DNA from: Sphingomonadales bacterium
Lineage (GTDB): Bacteria > Pseudomonadota > Alphaproteobacteria > Sphingomonadales > Sphingomonadaceae
NCBI GenBank assembly: GCA_013298745.1
Contig: JAAFIT010000201.1
Span: 1 to 5,208, forward strand
Reading direction: 5' to 3'
Length of the DNA: 5,208 bases
Part shown: piece by piece, positions 1-5,208 of the stretch
Numbering within the stretch: the first letter of the stretch is position 1
How the letters are laid out: each line of letters begins with the position of its first letter
Program-made: the position numbers and the translations under genes
The notes under the pieces: model-generated
What the model was told of the DNA's origin: nothing
What the model saw: the letters and a program-made list of their open reading frames with translations, nothing else
Databases searched by the model: none

Positions 1-1498
1 TGTCGCGGCCGGCGGCCTTGGCGGCGTTGACCGCCGCTGCGGCTTCCGCCGGCGTCGTCGTCGGCTTCTGGTTGATCTGCAGGATGATATCACCGCGCTG
101 CAAGCCTTCGGCGGCGGCGTCACTCGACGGGTTGATGCCGGCGATGACGACACCCTTGACCGTTTCCGGCACGCGCAGCTGCTGGCGCATCTGGGCGGTC
201 AGCGGCTGCAGGGTGATGCCGAGGCTCGCCTTGGCGGCTTCGGCGCCTTCATCCTTCTTGGCATCGCTGTCGTCCGCGTCGGGCGTCAGGCCGGCACGCG
301 CCTGGACAATCGATTCCGCCGGGCGCTGGGCAATCGTCGCGGTCAACGTCTTCTTCTGCCCGTCGCGGATCAGTTCGATCGGCACGCTGGTGCCAACCGG
401 GGTGTTGGCGACGATATAGCTCAACGTGTTGTCATAGGTGACATCACTGTTGTTGATCCGCAGGATGACATCACCCTGCTTGACACCGGCACGCGCTGCC
501 GGGCCCGAAGGTTCGACCGACGCGACGATCTCGCCCTTGTCCTTGGGCAGGCCGAGGCCGGCGGCAATATCGGTCGACAGCGGCTGGATGCCGATGCCGA
601 GGTAACCGCGCTTTACCGTGCCGGTGGCGCGCAACTGCTGGATCACCGGATAGGCGAGTTCGGCCGGAATCGAGAAGCCGAGGCCGACGTTGCCGCCAGT
701 GGGCGAGAAAATCGCGGTGTTGATGCCGATGACATTGCCATCGAGATCGAACAGCGGGCCGCCCGAATTGCCCTGGTTGATGCTGGCATCGGTCTGGATA
801 TAGCGGTCATACTGGCCCGAGCCGATGTTGCGATGGAGCGCCGAGACGATCCCGGCGGTGACGGTGCCGCCAAGGCCGAACGGGTTGCCGATGGCAATCG
901 CCCAATCGCCGACGCGCACCGTCTGCGAATTGCCGAACTTGACGTACGGCAGGTTGGTCGCTTCGATCTTCAGCAACGCCATGTCGGTCAACGGATCGCG
1001 GCCGATCAGCTTGGCCTTGTACTCGCGGCGATCAGACAGCGTCACGGTGATTTCATCGACCGCGGCGCCCTTGCCTTCGCCGGCCGAAATCACGTGATTG
1101 TTGGTGACGATATAGCCCGCCGGATCGATGATGAAGCCCGATCCGAGCGAAGTCGCCTCACGCGTGACCGGCTCGCCGCTTTCGCCCTGCTGTTCCTGAA
1201 AACGCCGGAACATTTCTTCGAGTGGTGACGACGGCGCGCCGCCACGCAGCTTGCCGACTTCGACCTTCTGGGTGGTCGAGACGTTGACGACAGCCGGAGC
1301 CAGCCGCGAGGTCAGCTCGGCGAAGCTGCGCGGTGCACCGCCGGGCGGCATGACGGCAACCGCCGGCGGTGTGGCATTCTGCGCCGGGGCAGCGGCGACG
1401 GGCGCTGCGGCAGGGGCCTGCGCCAGCGTCGGCACGAATGTGAAGGCGGCACCACCAAGGACAAGGGCGGCGGGAACAAGGCTGCGAGCAATACGCAC
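1..1498 (-). CDS. degP: DegP/MucD-type periplasmic serine endoprotease (HtrA family), 3' end cut off
   Basis: This is a periplasmic serine protease/chaperone of the HtrA family, which degrades misfolded envelope proteins. 499 residues are visible, and from the usual family length I infer only a few tens are missing at the left edge. The start is GTG at 1498, preceded by AAAGG at an 11-nt spacing. It opens a clear signal peptide: a basic MRIAR start, a hydrophobic core, and likely cleavage after LAQA near residue 28. An Ala/Pro-rich linker follows to about residue 56. The trypsin-like domain carries the full triad: His135 in TNNHV, Asp172 in DPLTDMALLK, and Ser245 in the oxyanion motif GNSGGPL. 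PDZ1 spans about 295-392 (start RGYLGIGIQPL). An acidic/lysine linker covers 405-424, and PDZ2 runs from about 426 into the cut (SLGITLQPL, then GLQRGDIILQIN). There are no cysteines. It lies downstream of hflK-hflC on the same strand. Family assignment is secure; degP versus mucD/degQ naming is not. Confidence 0.95.
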   Translation of the reverse strand, partial: MRIARSLVPAALVLGGAAFTFVPTLAQAPAAAPVAAAPAQNATPPAVAVMPPGGAPRSFAELTSRLAPAVVNVSTTQKVEVGKLRGGAPSSPLEEMFRRFQEQQGESGEPVTREATSLGSGFIIDPAGYIVTNNHVISAGEGKGAAVDEITVTLSDRREYKAKLIGRDPLTDMALLKIEATNLPYVKFGNSQTVRVGDWAIAIGNPFGLGGTVTAGIVSALHRNIGSGQYDRYIQTDASINQGNSGGPLFDLDGNVIGINTAIFSPTGGNVGLGFSIPAELAYPVIQQLRATGTVKRGYLGIGIQPLSTDIAAGLGLPKDKGEIVASVEPSGPAARAGVKQGDVILRINNSDVTYDNTLSYIVANTPVGTSVPIELIRDGQKKTLTATIAQRPAESIVQARAGLTPDADDSDAKKDEGAEAAKASLGITLQPLTAQMRQQLRVPETVKGVVIAGINPSSDAAAEGLQRGDIILQINQKPTTTPAEAAAAVNAAKAAGRD

Positions 1499-1661
1499 GG
1501 GCAGTGGAACCTTTCGAAACTCAATCGGGGACAATGTGCGAGACGAAACGACTGCCGATCGGGGGAACATTGGCAATCGAACGCAACAACAACACGCTTG
1601 GGCTTATGCTGGCGGTGACACTAACCCGCGATGAACAGAAATCGCACCAATTCCTTGTCGA
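1499..1661. other. Intergenic gap between hflC stop and degP start
   Basis: This is 163 nt of noncoding sequence. I see no convincing terminator: the only clean inverted repeat is GCGAT/ATCGC (1628-1632 and 1641-1645, 8-nt loop), and no T-run follows it on either strand. I also see no convincing promoter. On the minus strand TTGCCA could be a -35 box, but the hexamer 17 nt downstream, AGTCGT, is a poor -10. Transcription reading through from hflC into degP is therefore possible, as is an alternative-sigma promoter that I cannot recognise. Confidence 0.6.
1510..1514 (-). promoter_or_regulatory. Ribosome binding site of the degP-like gene
   Basis: On the minus strand the sequence reads AAAGG, then 11 nt, then GTG. 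The spacing is longer than usual, so this is a modest site. It is the only Shine-Dalgarno-like sequence near a codon that would open a complete signal peptide, which is why the GTG at 1498 is chosen. Confidence 0.5.
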
Positions 1662-2507
1662 TCAGCGATTGGACTGCCGCCCTTCGAATTCGCGCAGGAA
1701 TTCGTTGTTGGGCGACATGACCACCGTCGACGATTCGTCGGTGAATGTCGTGCGATAGGCCTGCATGGCGCGGTAGAAGGCATAGAATTGCGGATCCTTG
1801 CCAAAGCTGTCGGCATAGATTTTCGAAGCCTGGGCATCGGCATCGGCGCGGACAAGCTGCGCCTGCTTGAGGCCCTGGGCCCGGATCGTCGCCGCTTCCT
1901 GCTGGCGTGCCGAGCGCATCCGCAGGAACGCCGATTCGAGCGGCGCGCCGCTGGGCAGATCGGCACGCTTGATCCGGACGTCGATGATCTCGGCACCATA
2001 TTGCTGGGCCTGGCGGTTCACCGTTGTCTGGATATCATCCATCATCGCGGTGCGTTCGGGGCTGAGCAGCGAGGCAAAAGGCTGCTTGCCGAGTTCGTTA
2101 CGCATCTTCGATGCCAGAATGCGCCGCAGGGCATCGTTGAGGTTCTGCTCGGTGCCGACGGTCTGCACCATGCGCAGCGGATCGGTGATACGGAAACGCG
2201 CAAAGGCATCGACCACCAGACGCAACTGGTCAGTGGTCAGCACCGTCTGCTGTTCCATGTCGAGATTGAGCACCCGCTTGTCGACGAAGATGGTGTTCTC
2301 GATGAATGGTACCTTGGCGACCAGCCCGGCCCCCGACGTGCCGAACGGCGCCTTGGGATCGAAGGCGTTGACGATGCGCTCGGGCTTGCCGAGGCGCAGC
2401 ACGACGACCTGCTGGGTTTCATGGACCGTGTAGAGCGTGCCCATCATCACGACGATGAAGACGAACGCGGCGGTGGCCCAGACGATGGGATTGCGAAAGA
2501 TACTCAT
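1662..2507 (-). CDS. hflC: HflC, SPFH-family membrane protease modulator
   Basis: HflC partners HflK in an inner-membrane complex whose bulk faces the periplasm; in E. coli it surrounds and modulates the FtsH protease. The predicted protein has 281 residues. It has a short cytoplasmic N-terminus (MSIFRNP), one membrane segment at about 8-28, and the SPFH/band-7 domain at about 29-185 (QQVVVLRLGKPERIV, then ALRRILASKMRNELG, then IIDVRIKRADLP). A charged, Ala/Gln-rich helix follows at about 190-232, then the HflC signature FGKDPQFYAFYRAMQAY (235-251) and the C-terminal VVMSPNNEFLREF. The start is ATG at 2507; longer in-frame extensions only read back through hflK in another frame. An AGGA sits 7 nt upstream, and only 1 nt separates this start from the hflK stop, so the two are almost certainly co-transcribed and translationally coupled. 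The helix looks about 22 residues shorter than in E. coli. There are no cysteines. Confidence 0.95.
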   Translation of the reverse strand: MSIFRNPIVWATAAFVFIVVMMGTLYTVHETQQVVVLRLGKPERIVNAFDPKAPFGTSGAGLVAKVPFIENTIFVDKRVLNLDMEQQTVLTTDQLRLVVDAFARFRITDPLRMVQTVGTEQNLNDALRRILASKMRNELGKQPFASLLSPERTAMMDDIQTTVNRQAQQYGAEIIDVRIKRADLPSGAPLESAFLRMRSARQQEAATIRAQGLKQAQLVRADADAQASKIYADSFGKDPQFYAFYRAMQAYRTTFTDESSTVVMSPNNEFLREFEGRQSNR

Positions 2508-2508
2508 C

Positions 2509-3642
2509 TTACTGTCCTGACTTGCCAGATGCGCTGTTCGACGCATTGGTCTCGGCAGAAGGTTCGGCCGCAGCGGCGCGGCGGCGCACTTCGGGCAGCG
2601 GCAAATAGGTCTGCACGCCGTTCGGCTCGATGATCGTCTTGTCGACCTTCGACAGCACGCTTTCCATGGTTTCGAAATACATGCGCTTGCGCGTGACCTC
2701 GGGCGCCAGCTTGTACTGGGTGTAGACCGCCTCGAACGCCGCCGCCGCACCCTGGGCGCTGGCGAGCAGCTGCTGGGCATAGGCGCGCGACTGGTTCAGA
2801 TACTGCTGGGCGTCCTGCTGCGCTGCCGACACGTCCTTGAACGCATCATCGACCGCCGCGGGCGGATCGGCCTGCTTGATATCGACACCGCGGACTTCGA
2901 TGCCCGAACGATAGCTGTCGAGGATTTCCTGCATGCGCTCGCGCACCTGCTCGGCAATCTGGGCGCGCTGCGGGCCGATGGCATCGTTGAGCGACGCCTT
3001 GGAAATTTCGGCGCGCATCGCCGATTCGCCGACTTCGCGCACCGTCTGTTCAGGCTCCGAAAGTTCGAAGAGGAACAGTTCGGGGGTCTTGATCTTCCAA
3101 CGCACCGCATAAGCGAGGTTGATGATGTTCTGGTCGCCGGTCAGCATCAGATTTTCGGCCGAGCCTTCGGTGGCGCCGATATCGACCGAATTGATCTGTT
3201 CGACCTTGCTGAGGATGACGGTATCGATCGGCCATGGTGCCTTGAACTGCAGGCCCGGGTCCGTGGTGCCGACAAAGCGGCCAAAGCGCAGCACAACGCC
3301 GCGTTCCTGGGCATCGACGCGGTAGAAACTGGTCAGCACCACCCAGGCAGCAACAATCGCGCCGAGGATCCACAGCCAGGCGCTGCCGCCGAAAAAGTCG
3401 CCGACGCCATTGTCGTCACCGCCGCCGAAGGTGCTGCGCAGCCGATCCTGGCCGCGACGCAGCATATCATCGAGATCACGCGTGCCGGTCGGCCGAACGC
3501 CCGCTGGCCGACGCGGCGGCGCTTCACCCCAGGGATTGGGAGCACGCGGGCCAGTGTCGCCGGACTCGCGTCCCGCGCTTTCCGGCGGTTCATCGTCGGG
3601 GCTCTCACCCCAGGGGCCGCCATTGTTATTCTGTACCGGCAT
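2509..3642 (-). CDS. hflK: HflK, SPFH-family membrane protease modulator
   Basis: HflK is the partner of HflC in the membrane complex that regulates FtsH. The predicted protein has 377 residues. The cytoplasmic N-terminus is about 85 residues, rich in Gly, Pro and charged residues (NNNGGPWGE near the start, NPWGE at 36-40). One membrane segment lies at about 86-107 (WLWILGAIVAAWVVL). The SPFH/band-7 domain spans about 108-260 (QERGVVLRFGRFVG, PGLQFKAPWPID, LTGDQNIINLAYAVRW, GVDIKQADPP). A helical stretch covers about 262-305, followed by the HflK signature YKLAPEVTRKRMYFETMESVL and the YLPLPE end of the fold. A low-complexity tail closes it. The ATG at 3642 is preferred because GGGA lies 6 nt before it; a TTG at 3654 would add four residues but has no good binding site. 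It is the first gene of the hflK-hflC unit, divergent from mrp. The helical stretch appears about 22 residues shorter than in E. coli. There are no cysteines. Confidence 0.95.
   Translation of the reverse strand: MPVQNNNGGPWGESPDDEPPESAGRESGDTGPRAPNPWGEAPPRRPAGVRPTGTRDLDDMLRRGQDRLRSTFGGGDDNGVGDFFGGSAWLWILGAIVAAWVVLTSFYRVDAQERGVVLRFGRFVGTTDPGLQFKAPWPIDTVILSKVEQINSVDIGATEGSAENLMLTGDQNIINLAYAVRWKIKTPELFLFELSEPEQTVREVGESAMRAEISKASLNDAIGPQRAQIAEQVRERMQEILDSYRSGIEVRGVDIKQADPPAAVDDAFKDVSAAQQDAQQYLNQSRAYAQQLLASAQGAAAAFEAVYTQYKLAPEVTRKRMYFETMESVLSKVDKTIIEPNGVQTYLPLPEVRRRAAAAEPSAETNASNSASGKSGQ
2515..2518 (-). promoter_or_regulatory. hflC ribosome binding site inside the end of hflK
   Basis: AGGA on the minus strand lies 7 nt before the hflC ATG and falls within the last codons of hflK. 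This arrangement supports the ATG at 2507 as the start and suggests translational coupling, which would help keep the two subunits at equal amounts. Confidence 0.65.
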
Positions 3643-3648
3643 CCAAAA

Positions 3649-3652
3649 TCCC
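3649..3652 (-). promoter_or_regulatory. Probable hflK ribosome binding site deciding the start codon
   Basis: GGGA on the minus strand lies 6 nt before the ATG at 3642. The in-frame TTG at 3654 overlaps this site and has no comparable purine-rich sequence in front of it, so the ATG is the better start. The match to the consensus is only partial. Confidence 0.45.
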
Positions 3653-3743
3653 AAGTCTCGTCATCGGCATTGAGACCGCTATATACGGGTCACATTCCGG
3701 GATTGCGAGGGCGCGACTTTGTCGCTGGCGCTATCTTTCAAAA

Positions 3744-3748
3744 AAGGA
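3744..3748 (+). promoter_or_regulatory. mrp ribosome binding site
   Basis: AAGGA lies 7 nt before the ATG at 3756, directly after a short A-run. It is a strong, well-spaced site that fixes the mrp start. Confidence 0.8.
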
Positions 3749-3755
3749 CGGCGAA

Positions 3756-4793
3756 ATGGCGTTGAAGGACCAGGTAGCGGCAGCGCTGCGGAATGTGACG
3801 GACCCGTTGGGCAGCGACATCGTGACCAGCGGCCGCGCCGCCGGCATCGTCGTCAAGAACGAGGGCACGCCGGAAGCCAGCGTCGGGCTGGTGCTGTCAG
3901 TCGATGGCATCGACAAGACGGCCGCCGAGCGCTTGCAGGCGAGTGTCGAGGCGGCGATCAACCGCGTTGTCGGCCATGGCGCGGCACGGATCATCCTCAC
4001 CGCCGACCGCAACAGCGCGCCAGTGGCATCAGCACGCCCCGTCGCAACCACGGTCCCCGGCATCCGCAAGATCATCGCGGTCGCCAGCGGCAAGGGCGGT
4101 GTCGGCAAATCGACCGTTGCCGCGAACCTGGCGATGGCGCTGGCACGCGCCGGCAACGCGGTTGGGCTGCTCGATGCCGATATCTATGGCCCGTCGGTGC
4201 CGACGCTGCTCGGCATTTCGGGCCGCGCCAAACTCGATGGCGGCAAGCTGCAGCCGGTAGAAGTGCACGGCATCAAGGCGCTGAGCATGGGCATGATGAC
4301 CGACCCCGAAAAGGCCGTGATCTGGCGCGGGCCGATGGCAAGCTCGGCGATGCTGCAAATGGTCGAAAAGGCCGATTGGGGGATGCTCGATGTGCTCGTC
4401 ATCGATCTGCCGCCCGGCACCGGCGACATCCAGTTGACCATGGCGCAGAAGCTCAAGCCCGATGGCGCCGTGATCGTCTCCACGCCGCAGGATCTGGCGC
4501 TGATCGATGCGCGCCGCGCCGTGGCGATGTTTGGCGAAGTCGGGGTGCCGATCATCGGCGTCATCGAAAACATGAGCGGCTACGTCTGCCCGCATTGCGG
4601 CGAGGCCAGTGATCCGTTTGGCCATGGCGGCGCCGAAACCGAGGCGGCGACAATGGGCGTGGCGTTCCTTGGCCGCATCCCGCTCGATATCGCCTTGCGG
4701 ACATCAAGCGACGCGGGGCTGCCGGCGACGGGCGCCAATGGCGCGGCGTTCGATGCTGTTGCCGCGGCCGCTGCCGTCGCCGTAGGGTTGTGA
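3756..4793 (+). CDS. mrp: Mrp/ApbC-family iron-sulfur cluster carrier P-loop ATPase
   Basis: This is a cytoplasmic ATPase of the Mrp/NBP35 family (ApbC in Salmonella), which binds a bridging Fe-S cluster as a homodimer and transfers it to target apoproteins. The predicted protein has 345 residues. An N-terminal MIP18/DUF59-like domain spans about 4-85 (DPLGSDIV at 16-23). A linker follows, then the deviant Walker A SGKGGVGKST at 111-120, the switch motif DADIYGPS at 140-147, IWRGPMAS at 189-196, and the Walker B/switch II region VIDLPPGTGD at 215-224. The cluster-binding CPHC has Cys278 and Cys281, the only cysteines in the protein. The C-terminus is Ala-rich. Length and motif order are normal for bacterial Mrp. 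The N-domain is divergent: the usual DPE is DPL and there is no cysteine. It is the first gene of the plus-strand unit, with a CoA-binding protein 42 nt downstream. The family is certain; the client proteins cannot be told from the sequence. Confidence 0.96.
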   Translation: MALKDQVAAALRNVTDPLGSDIVTSGRAAGIVVKNEGTPEASVGLVLSVDGIDKTAAERLQASVEAAINRVVGHGAARIILTADRNSAPVASARPVATTVPGIRKIIAVASGKGGVGKSTVAANLAMALARAGNAVGLLDADIYGPSVPTLLGISGRAKLDGGKLQPVEVHGIKALSMGMMTDPEKAVIWRGPMASSAMLQMVEKADWGMLDVLVIDLPPGTGDIQLTMAQKLKPDGAVIVSTPQDLALIDARRAVAMFGEVGVPIIGVIENMSGYVCPHCGEASDPFGHGGAETEAATMGVAFLGRIPLDIALRTSSDAGLPATGANGAAFDAVAAAAAVAVGL

Positions 4794-4822
4794 ACGTTGC
4801 CGTGCCGCGTGCGTTGTCATTG

Positions 4823-4829
4823 AAAGGAG
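4823..4829 (+). promoter_or_regulatory. Ribosome binding site of the CoA-binding protein gene
   Basis: AAAGGAG lies 6 nt before the ATG at 4836. It is a near-ideal Shine-Dalgarno sequence and fixes the start of the downstream gene independently of mrp. Confidence 0.8.
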
Positions 4830-4835
4830 CCTGTC

Positions 4836-5208
4836 ATGCCGATCACCGATGACACCGCCATTGCCAGGCTGCTTTCCTCCGCCCGCACCATCGCACTTGT
4901 CGGCGCGTCGGACCGGCCGGATCGCGCCAGCCACGAGGTGATGGCGATGCTGCAAGGCCATGGTTATCGCGTCTTGCCCGTAAACCCGGCCATCACCGGC
5001 CAGCACATCCTCGGCGAATATGTCTGGGACAATCTCGGCCAGATCGGCGTGCCGATCGATATCGTCGATGTGTTCCGCCGTTCGGACGCCGTCGGGCCGA
5101 TCGTCGACGATGCGATCAAGGTCGGCGCCAAGGCGGTGTGGATGCAATTGGGCGTCATCAATGCCGAGGCGGCAGCGACGGCCGAAGCAGCTGGGTTGCA
5201 GGTGGTGA
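4836..5208 (+). CDS. YccU-type CoA-binding-domain protein, 3' end cut off
   Basis: This is a small Rossmann-like protein of the CoA_binding family, the stand-alone relatives of the succinyl-CoA synthetase alpha-subunit nucleotide-binding domain. 124 residues are visible and the frame is still open at the window end; the final TGA of the window is out of frame. Compared with E. coli YccU as I recall it (about 137 residues), only the last short stretch, normally beginning MDRCP, is missing. Visible features are the fold opening IALVGASDRPDRASHEVM at 19-36, VLPVNP at 46-51, the DIVDVFRRSD stretch at 75-84, and KAVWMQLGVINAEAA at 99-113. These match YccU closely along the whole length. It is cytoplasmic with no signal or membrane segment. 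CoA binding is inferred from the family; the physiological role is poorly known. The 42-nt gap after mrp contains no terminator, so co-transcription is likely. Confidence 0.9.
   Translation, partial: MPITDDTAIARLLSSARTIALVGASDRPDRASHEVMAMLQGHGYRVLPVNPAITGQHILGEYVWDNLGQIGVPIDIVDVFRRSDAVGPIVDDAIKVGAKAVWMQLGVINAEAAATAEAAGLQVV

Larger units (their letters stand above)
3643..3755. promoter_or_regulatory. Divergent promoter region between hflK and mrp
   Basis: These 113 nt separate the diverging hflK and mrp starts, so promoters for both units should lie here. The only AT-rich hexamer that resembles a -10 element is TATATA at 3680-3685. It is self-complementary and could serve either strand. Read toward hflK, the hexamer 17 nt upstream (TCGCAA) matches TTGACA at only three positions; read toward mrp, the -35 position is also poor. 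A GCGAC-TTT-GTCGC inverted repeat lies at 3713-3725 without a T-run. The promoter role is inferred from layout; the exact elements are uncertain. Confidence 0.45.

Noticed and set aside
1621..1656. Possible 8-codon minus-strand leader peptide (GTG at 1647, stop TAG at 1621) with AAGGA at 1652-1656
   Set aside because: The spacing of 4 nt is short, the peptide has no regulatory codon run, and such small frames arise easily by chance; conservation would be needed to revive it.
1251..1758. Plus-strand open frames crossing the hflC-degP gap
   Set aside because: They run antisense over the degP signal-peptide region and the hflC 3' end, have no ribosome site I can support and no family likeness.
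1788..2633. Long plus-strand open frame (281 codons) opposite hflC and the end of hflK
   Set aside because: It lies antisense to two well-recognised genes, its product is Arg/His/Asp-rich without any family likeness, and GC-rich codon use commonly leaves such frames open.
2505..2780. N-terminal extension of the hflC frame back to 2780
   Set aside because: The extra residues come from reading hflK codons out of frame and give Arg/Ser/Pro-rich sequence. The Met at 2507 matches the normal HflC N-terminus and has its own ribosome site.
3713..3725. GCGAC-TTT-GTCGC hairpin as a terminator or operator
   Set aside because: The stem is only 5 bp with a 3-nt loop and no T-run on either strand. It sits between divergent starts where a terminator is not expected, and there is no second copy to suggest an operator.
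3719..4612. Plus-strand open frame (297 codons) overlapping mrp in another frame
   Set aside because: The product is Arg/Gly/His-rich low-complexity sequence, whereas the overlapping frame encodes a complete Mrp with all motifs and a good ribosome site.
4029..4625. Minus-strand open frame (198 codons) opposite mrp
   Set aside because: It is an antisense shadow of mrp with no recognisable domain and His/Asp/Arg-biased composition.
5206..5208. Terminal TGA as the stop codon of the CoA-binding protein
   Set aside because: The frame from 4836 reads CAG GTG GTG A at the end, so the TGA is out of frame and the gene continues beyond the window.

Overview
This window carries five protein-coding genes and no RNA genes, mobile elements, CRISPR arrays or large repeats. 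It reads as an ordinary chromosomal housekeeping locus of a GC-rich alphaproteobacterium, most likely a sphingomonad. That placement rests on the protein character (a MucD/DegP-type protease with an Ala/Pro-rich mature N-terminus, an HflK with an NNNGGPWG-type N-terminus, an Mrp whose N-domain begins around DPLGSDIV) and on the order hflK-hflC-degP. It is an inference, not a search result.

Layout. On the minus strand, reading from about 3642 down to the left edge, lie hflK, hflC and a degP/mucD-type serine protease. hflK and hflC are separated by 1 nt. degP follows after a 163-nt gap, and the left edge of the window cuts off its last residues. On the plus strand, diverging from hflK across a 113-nt intergenic region, lie mrp (an Fe-S carrier P-loop ATPase) and, 42 nt further on, a YccU-type CoA-binding-domain protein whose 3' end is cut off by the right edge.

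How the genes work together. The minus-strand set is an envelope protein-quality module. HflK and HflC are inner-membrane SPFH proteins with periplasmic bulk that assemble with each other and, in E. coli, with the FtsH protease. The DegP-type protease degrades or chaperones misfolded periplasmic proteins. The plus-strand pair is cytoplasmic: Mrp delivers Fe-S clusters, and its neighbour has a Rossmann-like CoA-binding fold of poorly known role.

The most notable observation is that HflK and HflC both appear to lack a segment of the same length, about 22 residues, in the long helix that forms the wall of the HflKC cage in E. coli. This comes from comparison with E. coli sequences recalled from memory and needs a real alignment. 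I found no undescribed multi-gene system here.
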